From contig CM031857.1 of NCBI GenBank assembly GCA_018697195.1, positions 93,134,617-93,198,616 on the forward strand: DNA of 64,000 bases. The letters run 5' to 3'. The stretch's first letter is position 1, and each line of letters starts with the position of its first letter. Shown here piece by piece: positions 48,922-62,434 of this stretch. The notes below the pieces were generated by a model, which saw nothing but the letters and a program-made list of their open reading frames with translations, did not search any database and was not told where the DNA came from. The position numbers and the translations under genes are program-made. The DNA comes from Certhia americana. Its lineage: Eukaryota; Chordata; Aves; Passeriformes; Certhiidae.

Positions 48922-49738
48922 AAACGTGGAATGATTTGGTATATTAATTCAGTATTAGGCAATGTAATTCAATGCAAGTGTAGAAATAGTCTTAATAATT
49001 ATTAGTGTTCCAATTATTAGTACACTATTTGCAGAAAAAACCCAAGGTACTTTAAAAATTTTATTCAATATATTAATGCTGCTGATTTACCATTTATTTA
49101 TTGAATGATTAATTAATTGATTGAATGATTGATAATGGTGTTGAATATTTTCTATGAAAAGGGAACTACAGACATGCTATGGAAATACACATGCTATTTG
49201 ACAGCTGAAGAAATAGAAGGCCTGACAAAACAAATGGATAGAAGATCTATTTGCAGAAAAAAAGTATAACAAAACCCAGTGACTAAAAATAACATGCAAA
49301 TTTGGGAATAGTACTTTTTCATATATATGGAGAATGCTTCGATACACTGAATCATGACTGGATTGCTACATGAAACAGTGTTTTAGTAGGGCTCAGTCAG
49401 AAGATATGAACCAAACCCAGGGATCACTGGGTGAAGTATCAGCCCCTCTCTCACAGAGAATGACAGAGATCACATGAATCTCATGAAGCTTTAAACTATG
49501 GTGTTAATATTTTTGCTACTAAATTTTATGTTGCATTTTTTTTTTTGGCCATGAGAAAAAAAGTTCGCATTAAGATGTTGCACTACTCTATTTTAAAATC
49601 CATATTATTCATGGAATTGACATACATCTATTTTCAAAACACCAGGTAGAACCAAAACCTTCTTAAGAGAATTGCCTTGCAAACATGCTGAACTTGTTGC
49701 AACACATGCATATTCCCAGGGTGATGATTACATGTTCC

Positions 49739-49785
49739 CTCACCAGGGTAACTCCTTCATTTACTCACCAGGGTAACTCCTTCAT
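49739..49785 (-). repeat. 22-bp perfect tandem duplication spanning a splice donor
   Basis: Two identical 22-bp copies (49764-49785 and 49739-49760) separated by TAA, period 25. Each holds GGAGTTACCCTG followed by GTGAG on the minus strand, so the last 17 coding bases of the exon ending at 49769 and its donor are both duplicated. Confidence 0.97.
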
Positions 49786-49893
49786 CATTCTTTTGATTCA
49801 CGCTCCCTCCACTTGAGATGAGCTGTCGGACATCCGTAAGCATTGTCACAGCTCTCTGGATTTTCATTTGGCGCAAGGAATTCAGCTCTACAC
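49769..49893 (-). CDS. MYO16: MYO16 internal exon 2 of 11 (ankyrin block, inter-repeat segment)
   Basis: The 125-base exon follows a TTTTCCAG acceptor. It completes the glycine codon of the previous exon, then encodes [10 protein letters not shown], an [19 protein letters not shown] helix pair, and [10 protein letters not shown], which opens the next ankyrin repeat. It ends in phase 0 at GTGAGT. The match to recalled mammalian MYO16 ([30 protein letters not shown]) is unmistakable. The last 17 coding bases and the donor are duplicated perfectly just downstream in the intron, giving a second potential donor 25 bases away. Using it would add a TGA stop. Confidence 0.95.
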
Positions 49894-51349
49894 CTGGAAA
49901 AGGAAAAGGTTAAAACCTTCTGCTCTTTTATTCATCAATAAAGGACAGATATTTGATTTTGTGTTCTAGGTTTTTAAAAGCCTAATTAACACTTAAATAG
50001 ATTTTAGTGTAAATTTTTGAGTGTTTACTTACCTACAGTCACCAGAAAGTCTAGTCCTATCTTTATCAGTTAATATATGGATGATTTGAGTGAGTGAGCA
50101 ATGTCCAATAAACCACCCTGACCTCCTACTGACTGCAAGAGCAGTTGTAGGTAAGGGAGCTGTAATATCATAAAACCCACTGGGAGTGTGAAATATCTGT
50201 GATTGGGAAAAGAATTTAAAAATCTAAGGAAGCAAATCAAGTGTTTGAGACATATTTAATTAATTTTTTTGTTGCATTCTTTCAGCCCTGAAAATACATC
50301 ACAGTACCTAGACCAATCCCTCAAATTTGGTGGCTGAATTGCTTGAGATATCGTGAAGTCAAGCAAATGACATTAAAACTCAACACATTTTTTTTATATG
50401 CCTGGGTTATTTTTAACTGGGATTAGTTCTCCAGCTGAGCCTAGACCATTTCAAGGCCCCATAAACCAAGAGGAAATGTGCTGTGGCAGCAGGAACAAAT
50501 GGGAGAGGATGAAGGAATAAAGGGTATGAGATCACTTGTGTCAGCTACTGAAGGAACAATTGTCACAGAACAATACTAAAATGAAGATAAGCAAGGTAAT
50601 CTATAACCAAAAGAAAGAATGGAATCCAGTCTGAAGAAGTTTAAAATGAGAACCAGAACAACAGAAGTGAGAAGTCGCAACTGGCTGTGGTTTGAGTGGA
50701 ATAAATAACTAAAATTCGGGGCTTCATTCTTCTGCTTCTGTTTCCATGTGATTATTTAAACCCATAGAGAGAAAATTCAATTTGAGTATAAAATTCTATT
50801 CTGACCATGACATAGAAAAAAATCATACGGATAAATGTTTTTCTTCTCTTCCACATTTGTCATCAAGTTGAAAAATTACAAACTATAAATTAATAATGTG
50901 TATTTAACTTAATATGTTTATCTTCAACAGCTCTTGAAGTTCTTTACATTACTGAAACAATTGAAGTATGTTGCAGGGTAAAATTGTGTTTTGAGTTTCT
51001 TAGTTTTAGTCTGCACTGGAACTTGTATAAATGGGTGTATAATATGTATTTCATCAAAGAATTCCATTTTTTTTCCCAACATGCCACTGTACATACTCCT
51101 TCATGCTCTGTTGCCTGCAACACTTGCATGAGTTTTAGCTCTGAAGTGAAATGTTCAGTGTGAGCACTGTCTTTTTATTCTCTTATTTTTAGACCTGTCA
51201 CATAAATGATACTAGGGAACACCAAATGTAAAACACAAATACAAACATGAGATGGACAAAATTATTTTTTCTGCATCTGGTTTAACCTTGTAATCTTTCA
51301 TGTGAATGTAATTTAGACAAACACATACATATATCTACGTATACCTACA

Positions 51350-51353
51350 TATA

Positions 51354-51402
<49 letters not shown>

Positions 51403-51405
51403 TTA
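51350..51405. repeat. Compound TG/TA microsatellite
   Basis: A short TG run passes into about seventeen TA units and then a TTTATA-rich end. Confidence 0.93.
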
Positions 51406-54400
51406 TACGGATAGATTAAATTGGACAATTTCCCCAAAGGAGAAAGAATTTAATTTCCTACTGTTTGAAAGCTGCTAGACCAGAACACAATTTCACCCGA
51501 TGTTCTCAGTGTCTCCTAACAATCAATGGTTTTGGTCACAACTAAAGCTTTTATGCCTTCATAACATTTCAGAGTAATCATTTGAAACTACCTGATGATC
51601 TTTACAGATTACCAGTGCTGCATTATGTCAATTAATTTTTTTTCTTTCTATTTCTACATATTTCCTGCTCTTTGTAACAGGAAATTAATGGTTTAACACT
51701 TGTCCCAGTGACAGAACTCTCCCAAATAGCTAAGAACAATATACACCCCAAATTAATTACTACTGTCTGTTGACTTGACATTTTAAATACTCAGCATTGA
51801 AGACTGAGCTGACAAAATGAAACTGGTCCAGATGAAGTTTTTTTTAATGTTCTCAGGTAAGAAATATTAAAGTTTAAAAATAGATAAAGCATTTTACACC
51901 TGATGAAGGCAGACCTGCTTAAGTAGTGCTGACAGAATTTATGTCAATTTTTTCTTCCTCTTGATATGTCCAGTAAACAATCAGAACAAACTTTGGGTTT
52001 CAAGGAGAGAGGAAATGGGTAGAAACTAATTTACTACCTCTTTTGTCTGAAAAATACCTCAATCACTCAAAAAGAAAACCCAAAAAACAAAACCTAAGTT
52101 CAAAATCCACAAATTAGAAGTACAGTTTCTGATTTTCCCAGGAAGGAAAAAAATGCAGAATAATAAAAAAAAAAAAAAAAATCCTGACAATGAAACAGTT
52201 ATGAGTTTGTTTCCTTCATCATGTTTAGCATAAATTATGTAATACCCACAGGTTGAGGGCAGAGGCCAGCTGAATCCACTCAGCCTTTTGTTGGAATTTG
52301 CTACTGACTTACACGAAACATAGTCAGAGAATTAACATATTAATTATATGTTATTAATATAACATTGTTATATTAACAGTGTAATATTGATCCTTACTCC
52401 TTGTAAATTGCCTTTTATAGAACCTTGGTGTGACTTATCTGGGGCCACAAAAAAATCTAGCCATTGGAAGATTAACTCTGCTCATGTTGAAGAGGAAATC
52501 AAGAAGAACATTCAGTTGCATTAATTGCTATATTATTTTCCATCATATATGCGATGCAGCTATCAGCTCAGAGAAAACACCTAAACCATGTCACAGAGCA
52601 ACAAAAGTCAGTTTTTGAATCCAAAAAAGCTATTCAAGACAGCTTTACTGGCTTCAAATTAATAATTGTATAAATTAATGAACATATTTCATGTTTGTTC
52701 ATTTTATAAACAAACAAAAGTAAATGAGCTGAGCAACAGACTTAGAAAAGCAACATGGTTCCACAGACTTCACTTTTTAAATATCCAGAGTAGGTTTGAA
52801 ATGCTACAGAAACAACAGAGTTTCCCTTTCTCTACCTTGACAAAAAATGTGAAATGGAAACATGCAAAAAATAATCTACATTTCAGTGTTAGAAGTGCAG
52901 TTTTGAATTCCAAGAACTCAGGAGCTATTTGGCTTCAAGCGAAGACTTTTCTGTGGGGAGCAGAGAAGCAGATTTATCAAGCATGCACACGTATCATTCT
53001 GTGAGTCTCAAACAAGGAGACCTTGTCAATAAGTGCTTTCCTTTAATCAAGTTCATAATTCTGGGGAGTTTGCTCTCCCTCCCCAGGGAGTGATACTTTC
53101 CAGGAATTTAGATGGAACAAAAAAATGCTACTCATACAGTAAGTAACTCTCACTGCCTGAATCAAAGAATGACCTTCACATTGCTTTTCAAAGGGGAAAT
53201 GTGGCTTAGATATTCAGCTGAAATTGGACGTCAGCCAGCATGCATAAAAAGAGAAAGAAAAACACATTGGCATCTACTATGGGAACGGATTCACATTTCA
53301 AAAACTGTAAAGTTAAAAAAAAGGCATAGGATGGAAAAAAACCTCCAAATACCCTGTAAAATCAGAAGAGCCACAGAGTCAGGAATTCTGCAGGAGATAA
53401 GATGGAGAAAGAACAGTTAAAACAGCAATGACCCTGCAGGGTACATATTTGGTGATGAGTATCAGTGCTGATACCAGGCAGGGGCATAACCTAAAAGCTA
53501 CAAAATAAATTACCTCTCACTGTTTAAGAAAAACACCTGACAAGGCCATTTCATGTGCTTTGGCTGTCTCACCCTCTCCGGTATATGGTTATAGAAGTGC
53601 CTACCAAAAGGAATAGAAAAACCTCAGACAAATAATGCAAAAGTAACTTTCCAAAAGTTTCAGTGATAAAGAAATACAAGCCAGACAGATCTGAGTCTTG
53701 CTATTAAACACATTTTCCTCACAAATGTCCAGTAAAAGGAGGTGTGCAAGGGGAACACTCATTCCTGGGACCAGCACAAAGCAAAACACCGAAGCACTCT
53801 GGCAAACACCCATTGCACATTGCACAGACCCCCAACGGCCACTCTTGCTGTAACAGGAAGATCTCCTTCTCCAATAGGCTTAACATTCTTAAGGAGAGGT
53901 CAACAGCATCTTGTCTTGTGAACACAAAAGTACATTAAAAACTAGCAATGGCCTTGAGAAGCCAATCTCTCTTCTCAAGCTTGAGTCTTCTCTCACTCTT
54001 ATCTATATCTGCCCCTCCAACTCAGAGCTGTAGATACAGCAAGACTCTTTTCACCCTATGTATGATGAGCCTCTCTTACTTGTCTATAATTCAGGGGATA
54101 CTACAGTTTAGAATTTGTATTTTTCTTCTGTGCAGCATAGAATAGGATAGACATGTTCAAAAAAAACCCCTGAAAACCCATGGTACAATTCTTTAAATAC
54201 TAATTTTCATTCATTGAAATATCCAGATGTAGCTATTACTTTTATTATATTTGCTTTAAATTTAAGAAATACTTTTCTGGCTGCTTATTAGATATCTTTG
54301 TAAATAGCATTATTTTTGTGAGTTTGCATTGTTCAATAGCCCTTGTGAGTATGTCTTGGCATTATGTGGATCTGATTTTCCAGGGGCAGCATATAAACAG

Positions 54401-54585
54401 GTAGACACATGCCAGCAACATTTACTATGTGAGAAGGGAAGCCAATATTTTCAGATTCTGCAAAAGAATGTAAAACTACTGAGGCCTATAGCTCTAACTC
54501 ACTTCTACAGTACCGACTAAATGTTGCTGGAGGGTTTGTCTGTCTTTAAAGATACCATTACATATATTTAGTGAAGCATGTTTAG

Positions 54586-55202
54586 TTTCATAGACTGGCT
54601 TGGGTTGGAAGGAACCTTAAAGATCATCTAGTTCAATAGCCCTGCTATGGGCAGGGATACCTTTCACTAGACCACAAAGCTCAGAGCCTTATTCGACCTG
54701 GCCTTAAGCACTCCTGTAGATGGGGCATCCACAGCTTCTCTGGGCAACCTGTTCTTGTGCCTTACCATCCTCACAGTAAGGGATTTCTTCCTAATATCTA
54801 ATCTAAACCTACTCTCAGTTCAAATCTATTGTCCCTGTCCTGTTGCTACCTGCCCATGTAAACAGTATCTTTCCATCTTTCCTGTAGGCTCCCCTCAGGA
54901 ACTGGAAGGCTGCAACTAGGTCACAGCAAGCCCTTCTCTTTTCCAGGCTGAACAAGCACAATTCTCTCAGCTTTTCTTCATAGGAGAGATTCTACATCCC
55001 TCTAATTATCTTTGTGGCTTCCTCTGTACTTGTTTCAACTGCTCCTTGTCTGCCCTGTGCTGGAGAGCCAAGAGCTGCATGCAGCACTGCAGGGGGGTGG
55101 GTCTCACCAGAGTGGCATAGAGGGGCAGAACTACCTCCCTTGACCTGCTGCCCACACTGCTTTGGAAGCAAGCCAAGGCACAGTTGGCTTTCTGGGCTGA
55201 AA
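54586..55202 (-). repeat. CR1 LINE, 5'-truncated 3' end
   Basis: Reverse complement of a CR1 3' end: TTTCATAGACTGGCTTGGGT, TGGAAGGAACCTTAAAGATC, CTCTGGGCAACCTGTTC, then CTCAGCTTTTCTTCATAGGA and GCACAGTTGGCTTTCTGGGC. It lies in the sense direction of MYO16. Confidence 0.92.
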
Positions 55203-56606
55203 AGGTTTATTTCCTTCTAGTCTGAATACACTATTAGAAGTGAAGTTACCACCTCCTCCTCATGTAGATATCACAGTGACAATTCTCCCACTCCAGTGAA
55301 CATGCTTTTATCCCTCTCTCTTCTACAATAAAGACATTGATGATCCTTTCAGCTAAAATTAGTTAAGTGAACTGTCTTTTAACTTGTACGAAAATAAAAA
55401 TATTTTTTGTAATTTATTTCAAAAGGCTGGCACAATTTCAAGGTATAATATTAATGCATTCATTTGTGGATATGTATTGCATGTTTATTATTTTATTTGT
55501 TATATTAATACTAGAACACAGAAGCAGAATTAGTATATCATGGTCTCTGGCTACTTGTGGCAAATATCATGTCTGATATGAGATCATCACAGATGGTATT
55601 TCTACCTTACAGATTTTACTGCAAGGCTTTAATATGTTATAGTTAATTTTTTTCATAAGAGAACAGTAAAAACAGACTACTCAACACATGCAAGGGAGGC
55701 AGGAGCTGAGGGTGAACACAGGCCAGGCAGGTTAAAATCCTTGCTGACCAGGGCACAGTCCCACAGCACTCAAGAAAGAAAATTGAGCAAGGAGTCAGGG
55801 CCAGCAGCAGTCCTGTGATTGCCAGAAAAGCCTCTAACAACAAATCCAGCTTATAAAACAACAATTTATAAAACAAATAAGGTAAATCAGATGAAACAAG
55901 GAGTAAAGTCAGTGATCCAGGGTTGAGGTCAGCAAGGATCATGTCTGGGCACAGAACTAACATAAGCAAGGACCTGAGACTAAATGTGGCTCCAGAGACA
56001 AAGGATGGAGGAAAGACCATGACAATGCTACTCCCAACTTTGCCTCACTTTAGCTCTTTCCCTTCCAACATCTCCCAGGCCACAAAGCTACCACAGCTGA
56101 CCTTGAGCTCAGGCAGCCAAGCCCCTGGGGGCAGGGGTGGTCGAGAGGTCACAGGCCCTGCAGGTGCACGGTAGACACTGACATTTTTTCACTTTAGGAA
56201 TAGTTTTAGGAATTCTATAAAAAAGAGAAAATATGCTTCTGATGGTAATGAATTAGATTATTTCTTGATAAAATGTTTAAAAGGATGTCTAGCAGCTGTT
56301 AGAAAATTAGATCATAAACTACTGACTATAATTTTAAAAGCTAATTTCAGTGTCAAAAGTATGCATGGTGAATTAAAAGGTTTTCTCTTTGGCAGAAACA
56401 TATGGGTAACATGCTGGAAGCACAGAAATATTAAGAGGAATCTAAGACTTCAAAGCCTCCCCAGAATTAGAAAAAAATTAAAAATTAAGGTGTGGGAATT
56501 GAGAATTCTGAGAAACATTTCTTTGTATGTTTAAGAGATTTTAAAACCTCTGACAAACACTAGTTTTAACCTTTGTTCATGGAAAAAGGCTTTCTAAGCT
56601 CTGGGA

Positions 56607-57112
56607 TGTAGCAAGAATTTTCAAGAGTGTGTATTAGATATTAATATAGTGTGTAGTGTATCACAGGGTGAGAATTTTAGATATATGGGGCTTTTAGAAT
56701 GGTGAGCAGGGAAGACAAGATGGAAGAGACCTCGTGGTTTCTGGGTTTCTTCCTTCTTCTTCCTCTCTCCATCTTCTGCTGTGAAGGTGGCACTTTCTGG
56801 TTGGCTTAGAGTAGAGTCTAACTTTCTAACACGAATAATAGTTATTGGAGATTTTGCATAAATATTGCTTAAGTGAGTTTTAGTATAAAAACACACACCT
56901 TCCTTTGTGGGGAGGAGTGTGTGGGGTTTTGTGCCTTGGACTGACCTGCAGTGCAGAGCTCTGCTGGTCAGGAGAAAGATAAGATGTTACAGATATGAAA
57001 GAATAAACAATTAATGAAACATCAGAAGAGATGGCTCATGACCAGTTCTTCAACCTCCAGCTGGGGAGAACCCACATTCTTGGGTTTCTCGGTGCAGCCG
57101 TGGTGGAAAACA
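56607..57112 (+). mobile_element. Endogenous retrovirus LTR, antisense to MYO16
   Basis: This ~500-bp block has an LTR layout in plus orientation: a polypyrimidine stretch (TTTCTTCCTTCTTCTTCCTC), a TATAAAA box at 56884-56890, an AATAAA signal at 57002-57007 about 115 bases downstream, and a U5-like end with CAACCTCCAGCTGGGGAGAA before TGGAAAACA. The string order matches a passerine LTR family I recall. Edges are approximate; no clear target-site duplication was found. Confidence 0.65.
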
Positions 57113-58129
57113 GAGAGAAAAAAATATTTTTATAAAATCCGAGATTAAGGTAGCTCATTCACACATAAAACACAAAGGCCAAAGGAAAATGAGCATTCTC
57201 AACTATGACATTTTCCAATGTGTCACATTTTCCATGTGCTCCATTTTTTGAAAGGACCTACTGAAACATTTCATTTGTTCCTCTGTTCTCACTGGCAACA
57301 CCAACTCGTAATCCCTACCATCAATTAATCAGGCTCTCTGCAGAAAACAGATTTTTTGTGTGTGATAATCTTATGGGTAGGTGGTTTCCAATCAACAGAA
57401 TCAAAGTGAAAAAACTTTGCGCCACCACTGAAAAAACTTTGGGGCTGTTTCATTTTCATTGCCTATTGTTTCTGTCAACCTACTGTATCAATATTGTTGA
57501 AATAAAATTTGTAACTATAAATCAAGATCATGGTGTATATGGTTCTAAAACAGAAAATATATTAGGGAATTTAGTTTTAGCTCAAGCTTGCTGATCTTTA
57601 GTGCTAACAATCTGTATGTGTTGGCATTTTAGTCAGTTTTTACTGCAGTATATTAGCAATAATTCCTTAATTTCTGTGAAATAGTTTGAAATATTAAAGC
57701 CTAGACAAGTATTTTTCTGAAATAATAGTGATTTATATCCCTTTATTTTCTTGACTGCACTGAAGAAACTCTGATGATTTTACTCCCCTTGTTGGATTAC
57801 TAGATCTCTTTAAGGGTTTCTGTACTGTGGTACAGAACATTAAAACATTTTGGTTTGTGCACTCATTCCTTTTAACTAATAACAATCCCAATGAAAAAAT
57901 ACACACTACTGGGTTCTTCATTTTGATCTTATTTTCACTACAAGTGCCAGAGCATTGAGAAACACACAACGAGAAGTATGTCCAGGTGTGAAGAAAAAAA
58001 AAATCACCTTGTTATATTACATCCTAGGGTGACTTTATGATGCTTATATCTCCAATCATCTGTTTTGTTTGTGCTGGATATAAAGTTCTGCACATTGAAC
58101 ACTGCTGGTTCCGAGATCAAAGGGGAAGA

Positions 58130-58693
58130 GGAAATGCACAGTTTGCATAAACTGCACTCATTACCCCACAGCCTTCTCCTGGGTTGTGTTGTCTGCAGCA
58201 TAAACAGCAGAAGACAGTTCTCCTTAGCTTTTTAGTTAGGTTGTTTGTTTGTTTGTTTGTTTGTTTGTTTGAACTAGCTGAGGCAGAGAAGTTCCCCAGA
58301 CTGTGGATTTTCTTTTTCTTGGAACTGTTCAAACCTGCTCTGGACTGAAAACCCAGAAAAAACACTGGGAGCTCACACCTGTGGCCCAGTGAGGCCGGGA
58401 CGTGGCATTGTCCAAAGCTGGAGGTGCAGATAAGAGACTGAGTGAGCTGAGCTACACCCCATGACAAGGACTTTCTGAATTTGCCATCCCTTCAGAATAG
58501 GGAGAAGTATTATTATTTAATATTATTCATTTTTTTATGCTTCTGAATACTTTGTTTGTTAAATGAACAGTTTTTTTCCACTTTGCTCCCAGGAAATCTT
58601 TTCCCAAACCAGCTAGGGGAGGGGCCGTTTGAATCTGCTTTCTAGAGGGACCCCTATGGATGTCTCCTCCAAGATTTGCCCTAAACCAGAACA
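58130..58693 (+). mobile_element. Endogenous retrovirus LTR, antisense to MYO16
   Basis: Plus-oriented LTR with characteristic strings: TTTTTCTTGGAACTGTTCAA, CTCTGGACTGAAAACCCAGA, GACTGAGTGAGCTGAGCTAC, TTTTTTTCCACTTTGCTCCC and the end TTTGCCCTAAACCAGAACA. These match a common songbird LTR family in my memory. The expected AATAAA before the U5 region is mutated to AATGAA near 58562. A GTTT microsatellite sits inside it at 58241-58271. The 5' edge is uncertain and may lie anywhere between about 58000 and 58200. Confidence 0.68.
58241..58271. repeat. GTTT microsatellite inside LTR
   Basis: About seven and a half TTTG units within the LTR at 58.1-58.7 kb; probably expanded after the LTR inserted. 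Confidence 0.93.
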
Positions 58694-60457
58694 CATTATA
58701 GTTTCCATTTCATCTCTGAAGACAGACACTTCCTGAAAGTAAGCAGTGAATGGATATGAAGCTGAAGGTGTAAGTGTCAACAAAGAAAATTTCAAACGAA
58801 AACAAAATGTAAAGAAATGACATAAAGATAGGTTAGTACTGAAATAGGAGCCTAGAGAGAAGTAAAATTTCCAGTCCCACCTGGTCCATTCTCAGCTGGC
58901 TTTGCTTCGGCAGATGTTGAAGTCCTTAAATGTCCTTAAACTTTCTTTTTATAGTAAAACATGGAAAACCAACAACATCTTGGCACCGAACAAATTTAAC
59001 AGCTTTTACTGGTGTTTTCCTTGTGGCTGCTCATTAGATTAGGATTAAGAACCCTTCTGTTCTCTACAGTCAGCATTTCCTGAACTGCTATGCTGGTGAT
59101 AGGAGTATAGACTACTGAATAGGCACCTACATACAGATCGGTAAATTTATCTTAAAAGTCATCCTACACAGCAGACTTCTATGTCTCAGCTGGCTATTCT
59201 GGACTCCCTGCATAGCACATGGAAAGAAGCAGGCAGTTCAGATCCTAATGCACATGCCTACCTTGAAAGCATCTCTTGTACTCCAAGAAAGGTTTGCTAT
59301 AGAGTGGCTAGCAGACATTAGAATTAGATAAATCAATCCAAATAAAGTCCTTGAGCTCATGAGCCCACTAGGCTTCTGAATGTCCCTTGAACACAATCAA
59401 ATATGATTTGTTACATTTGTTACATTTGAAACAGTTATGCTGTTTCAAACATTTTCCTAAACATAACACAGGATGGTGTGTTTTCCCTTCCATCCTCAAT
59501 TAGAGATATCTTATATGAAGCTTACAATATGCCAGAATTATTACCCAACAGAAACAATTCTCTTAATGTACAGAGGATATGTACCTTGAATTGTGTTCTC
59601 TTAGGTAACTGAAGCCTGCTAATTTCTTTTTTCAGTCAATAAGTACTTTTCAATAAGTATGCAATGTAACATTATTTATATAACTTAATATAACAGCAGA
59701 GAAAGCTAATTTCTGTGCAGGAAAAAAGAATATTTTAATGAAATAGTAATAATTTCAGTAAGAAAATCTCCACATAACATCCTCATATGTTATATTCCAT
59801 AACAGTAAAGTATATATGCAAGCTTTCTGTCAGTTGCTAGATGATTACAGTGTTTTGTACTTGTGGCACTCTTGTGCCCTAACAGATCATTTACAAGCAG
59901 AACTCAAAGAACTACCTCCAGTAACTGTTTTAAAATACATAAATCATTAAAGGCATCCAAGGCTATTGTTATCATTCATGGCTCCAGGCCTTCGGCAGAG
60001 TAAATTAAGTTATTTCAAACAATGGAGAGTAGTTCAGTCACTAAGATCTGTAGTGAAGTTAAATAGATACAGTGAACTACCACAGCAGTAAAATCTGTAA
60101 GAAATTATATACACACTAGACTTCTCTAATGTTTCCAATTAACTAAGTTTTCTATGGCTTCAAAGCTAATTGTTCCAATCTTTGTTTGTTTCATCAAAGT
60201 AAATTGATAGCTTCTGGTTTTCTCCTTAGCTAAGCTATAAGGCAACTAATATTACTTTTCTCTGTGATCTCTGCAATTAGAGACAATGATTACAGTATAG
60301 TCTATTCTATACACAAATCTCTTCTTAACATTGTAAACCGGGATGAACAACTGAATGCAGATTTGAAACATGAAAATAAAATGAAAATACTTTAGGAATG
60401 CAGGGAAATTCAGAGAATAGGGAAACATTCCTTACACATTGTGTTTAAAGGCTAAGA

Positions 60458-60506
60458 CTATGGGTGGGTGTTTCTCAACACTATGGGTGGGCGTTTCTCA
60501 ACACTA
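60458..60506. repeat. 23-bp tandem duplication
   Basis: Two 23-bp units beginning CTATGGGTGGG and ending TTTCTCAACA that differ at one base (T or C after GGG), followed by the start of a third. Confidence 0.95.
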
Positions 60507-60987
60507 CAGGATGAAGATGGTATTTACTACAGGATCAGCTGATCTCATATAAAGAGGCTTGGTCCTGACCTTGCTCTGTATTGAGGTATTCATGTGCAGG
60601 TGTGCATGGGGATTGCTGCCATGAGGAGAACTTCATCAAGACAATCCACAGAGAAACACTGAGTCTGGGAAATTCAAAGTAATTCATACTCATACAGTTT
60701 CATTTCCTTCAAGACTGTCCTCCTCAGTTACTATTAATCTTGAAGGCTATACAAATATTTCATAAGTACTAACTGAATTTCAAAAGTCAAGCACAAATAA
60801 GGATACTTTGAGCTGTCTATTTCAAGAATAATACCAGCAGACCAAGCAAAGCTCATGGGCATTTTGACATTGATCACCCAAAGGCCAGGTTTTCTTGCAG
60901 TTATTCAACTACTGTAGTTAAGGGGTAGGATTGATTTATCCTAACAATCTAACCATAAAACTTGTCAACTTCAGTTCTTATTTGTCA

Positions 60988-61024
60988 GAAAAGAAAGAAA
61001 CAGAAAGAAAGAAAGAAAGAAAGA
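60988..61024. repeat. GAAA microsatellite
   Basis: Two AAGAAAGAAA units, an ACAG interruption and then about six GAAA units. Confidence 0.93.
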
Positions 61025-62290
61025 GTCCTGGAAGTCAGTTGTCCTTACCCAGGTTAGGAAGAGATGAAACAATGCATGCATTTCCTCTTTCTGTCTATTG
61101 ACCAAAAGGTTTGGATGATTAACTTAAGCTTACCTATCTAAAGTTACTAGTGGTAGATGTCACCTTCAAAATGTCTAGGTTTTTAATTTGGCAACTTCCA
61201 ACACTCACAGAATCACTCTTTAATTAGGAATAGCATGTCTGCTATCTACTGTAAAAGAGTTATCACTGTAAGCAAACTATATCTTGTATGCTGCAGGAGT
61301 TTTGCATGGTACCTGTTAAACACTAATCAAAGAATTTGGAACATTTAGACAACAAATATCTTTTTTCAAGGCAATCAGTTTTTAGAAGCTAATGGCTACC
61401 TTGCCATTAGAAAAACCCAAAACCAGAGCTGTGAAGATACTGCCACGCACTGAGGAAACAAAATTATATATCATGCAATACACTGGATGTGTGCAGTATA
61501 AGACCTGACACTGTGATTTCTTTGACATTTTCCTTAAGTGTTCATTAATAGAATATAATTTAACATCGTTTACATTAAAAAAGATTACTTACATGGAAGC
61601 AAAGTTGAAAATACACATATTTACATTTTTGCTCATTATATTTGCTTAATGACTTTTTCTCAGTATTAAGATGAGCCACAATGTTGACTCTCCTAGTCAA
61701 AAATAATGCTAGAAATCTCACTTCAGAACTCTTACCTAAGTTTGGAACTGATGGTTAACAAACCCAGCTTTTCAATACAAGTCCTGTCATCTATAACATA
61801 TTAAGCATAATTCATAATAAAAACCTAGCTACAGTATTTTCATAATTAAAAAAAAAAAAGTAAACCAATACTAATATTTCTGAATGAGAGATAAATTATC
61901 ATATGCATTCAAATGATTTGCAAATATTTATTTATTTAGCAGTCTGTCACTTGAAAAAAATATTTTCTGAGGCTATAAATGGGAAATGAAACAAAATGTG
62001 AAACCTAGTCCTTGAACAGTTAAATTAGTTGTTTTTAAAGCTTCTGTATTGCTGTAGTTTCTCTACTTTGAATTTTCATTCTAACCTCTCCATACAAAAG
62101 GTCAAAAGCAGCTTTGACAATGACAACTACCATTAACCTTTGTTAGTTGTTCCAGTTTAAATGCACTGAAAACTTTTGTGGTTCCAAATCATCTTCCCAC
62201 CCTTCATCCCCAAACTACTAAAGTTCAATTGGCTTTGGTGTGACTTGCACCAGATCAATACACATCCTTATAATTTTTGTGACATGTTCA

Positions 62291-62434
<144 letters not shown>

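Larger units (their letters stand above)
46057..49768 (-). other. MYO16: MYO16 intron, 3.7 kb, with assembly gap
   Basis: Intron with an LTR start at 46821-46867 cut off by a 10-N gap, an unrecognised 125-codon minus ORF at 47409-47786, T and A homopolymers at 48139-48157 and 48649-48664, a 31-bp tandem duplication at 48860-48921, and the duplicated donor segment at 49739-49763 next to the exon. Confidence 0.8.

Noticed and set aside
53112..53420. 102-codon plus-strand ORF, Lys/Arg-rich
   Set aside because: AT-rich intron with A-rich codons; no domain, no transcript signals.
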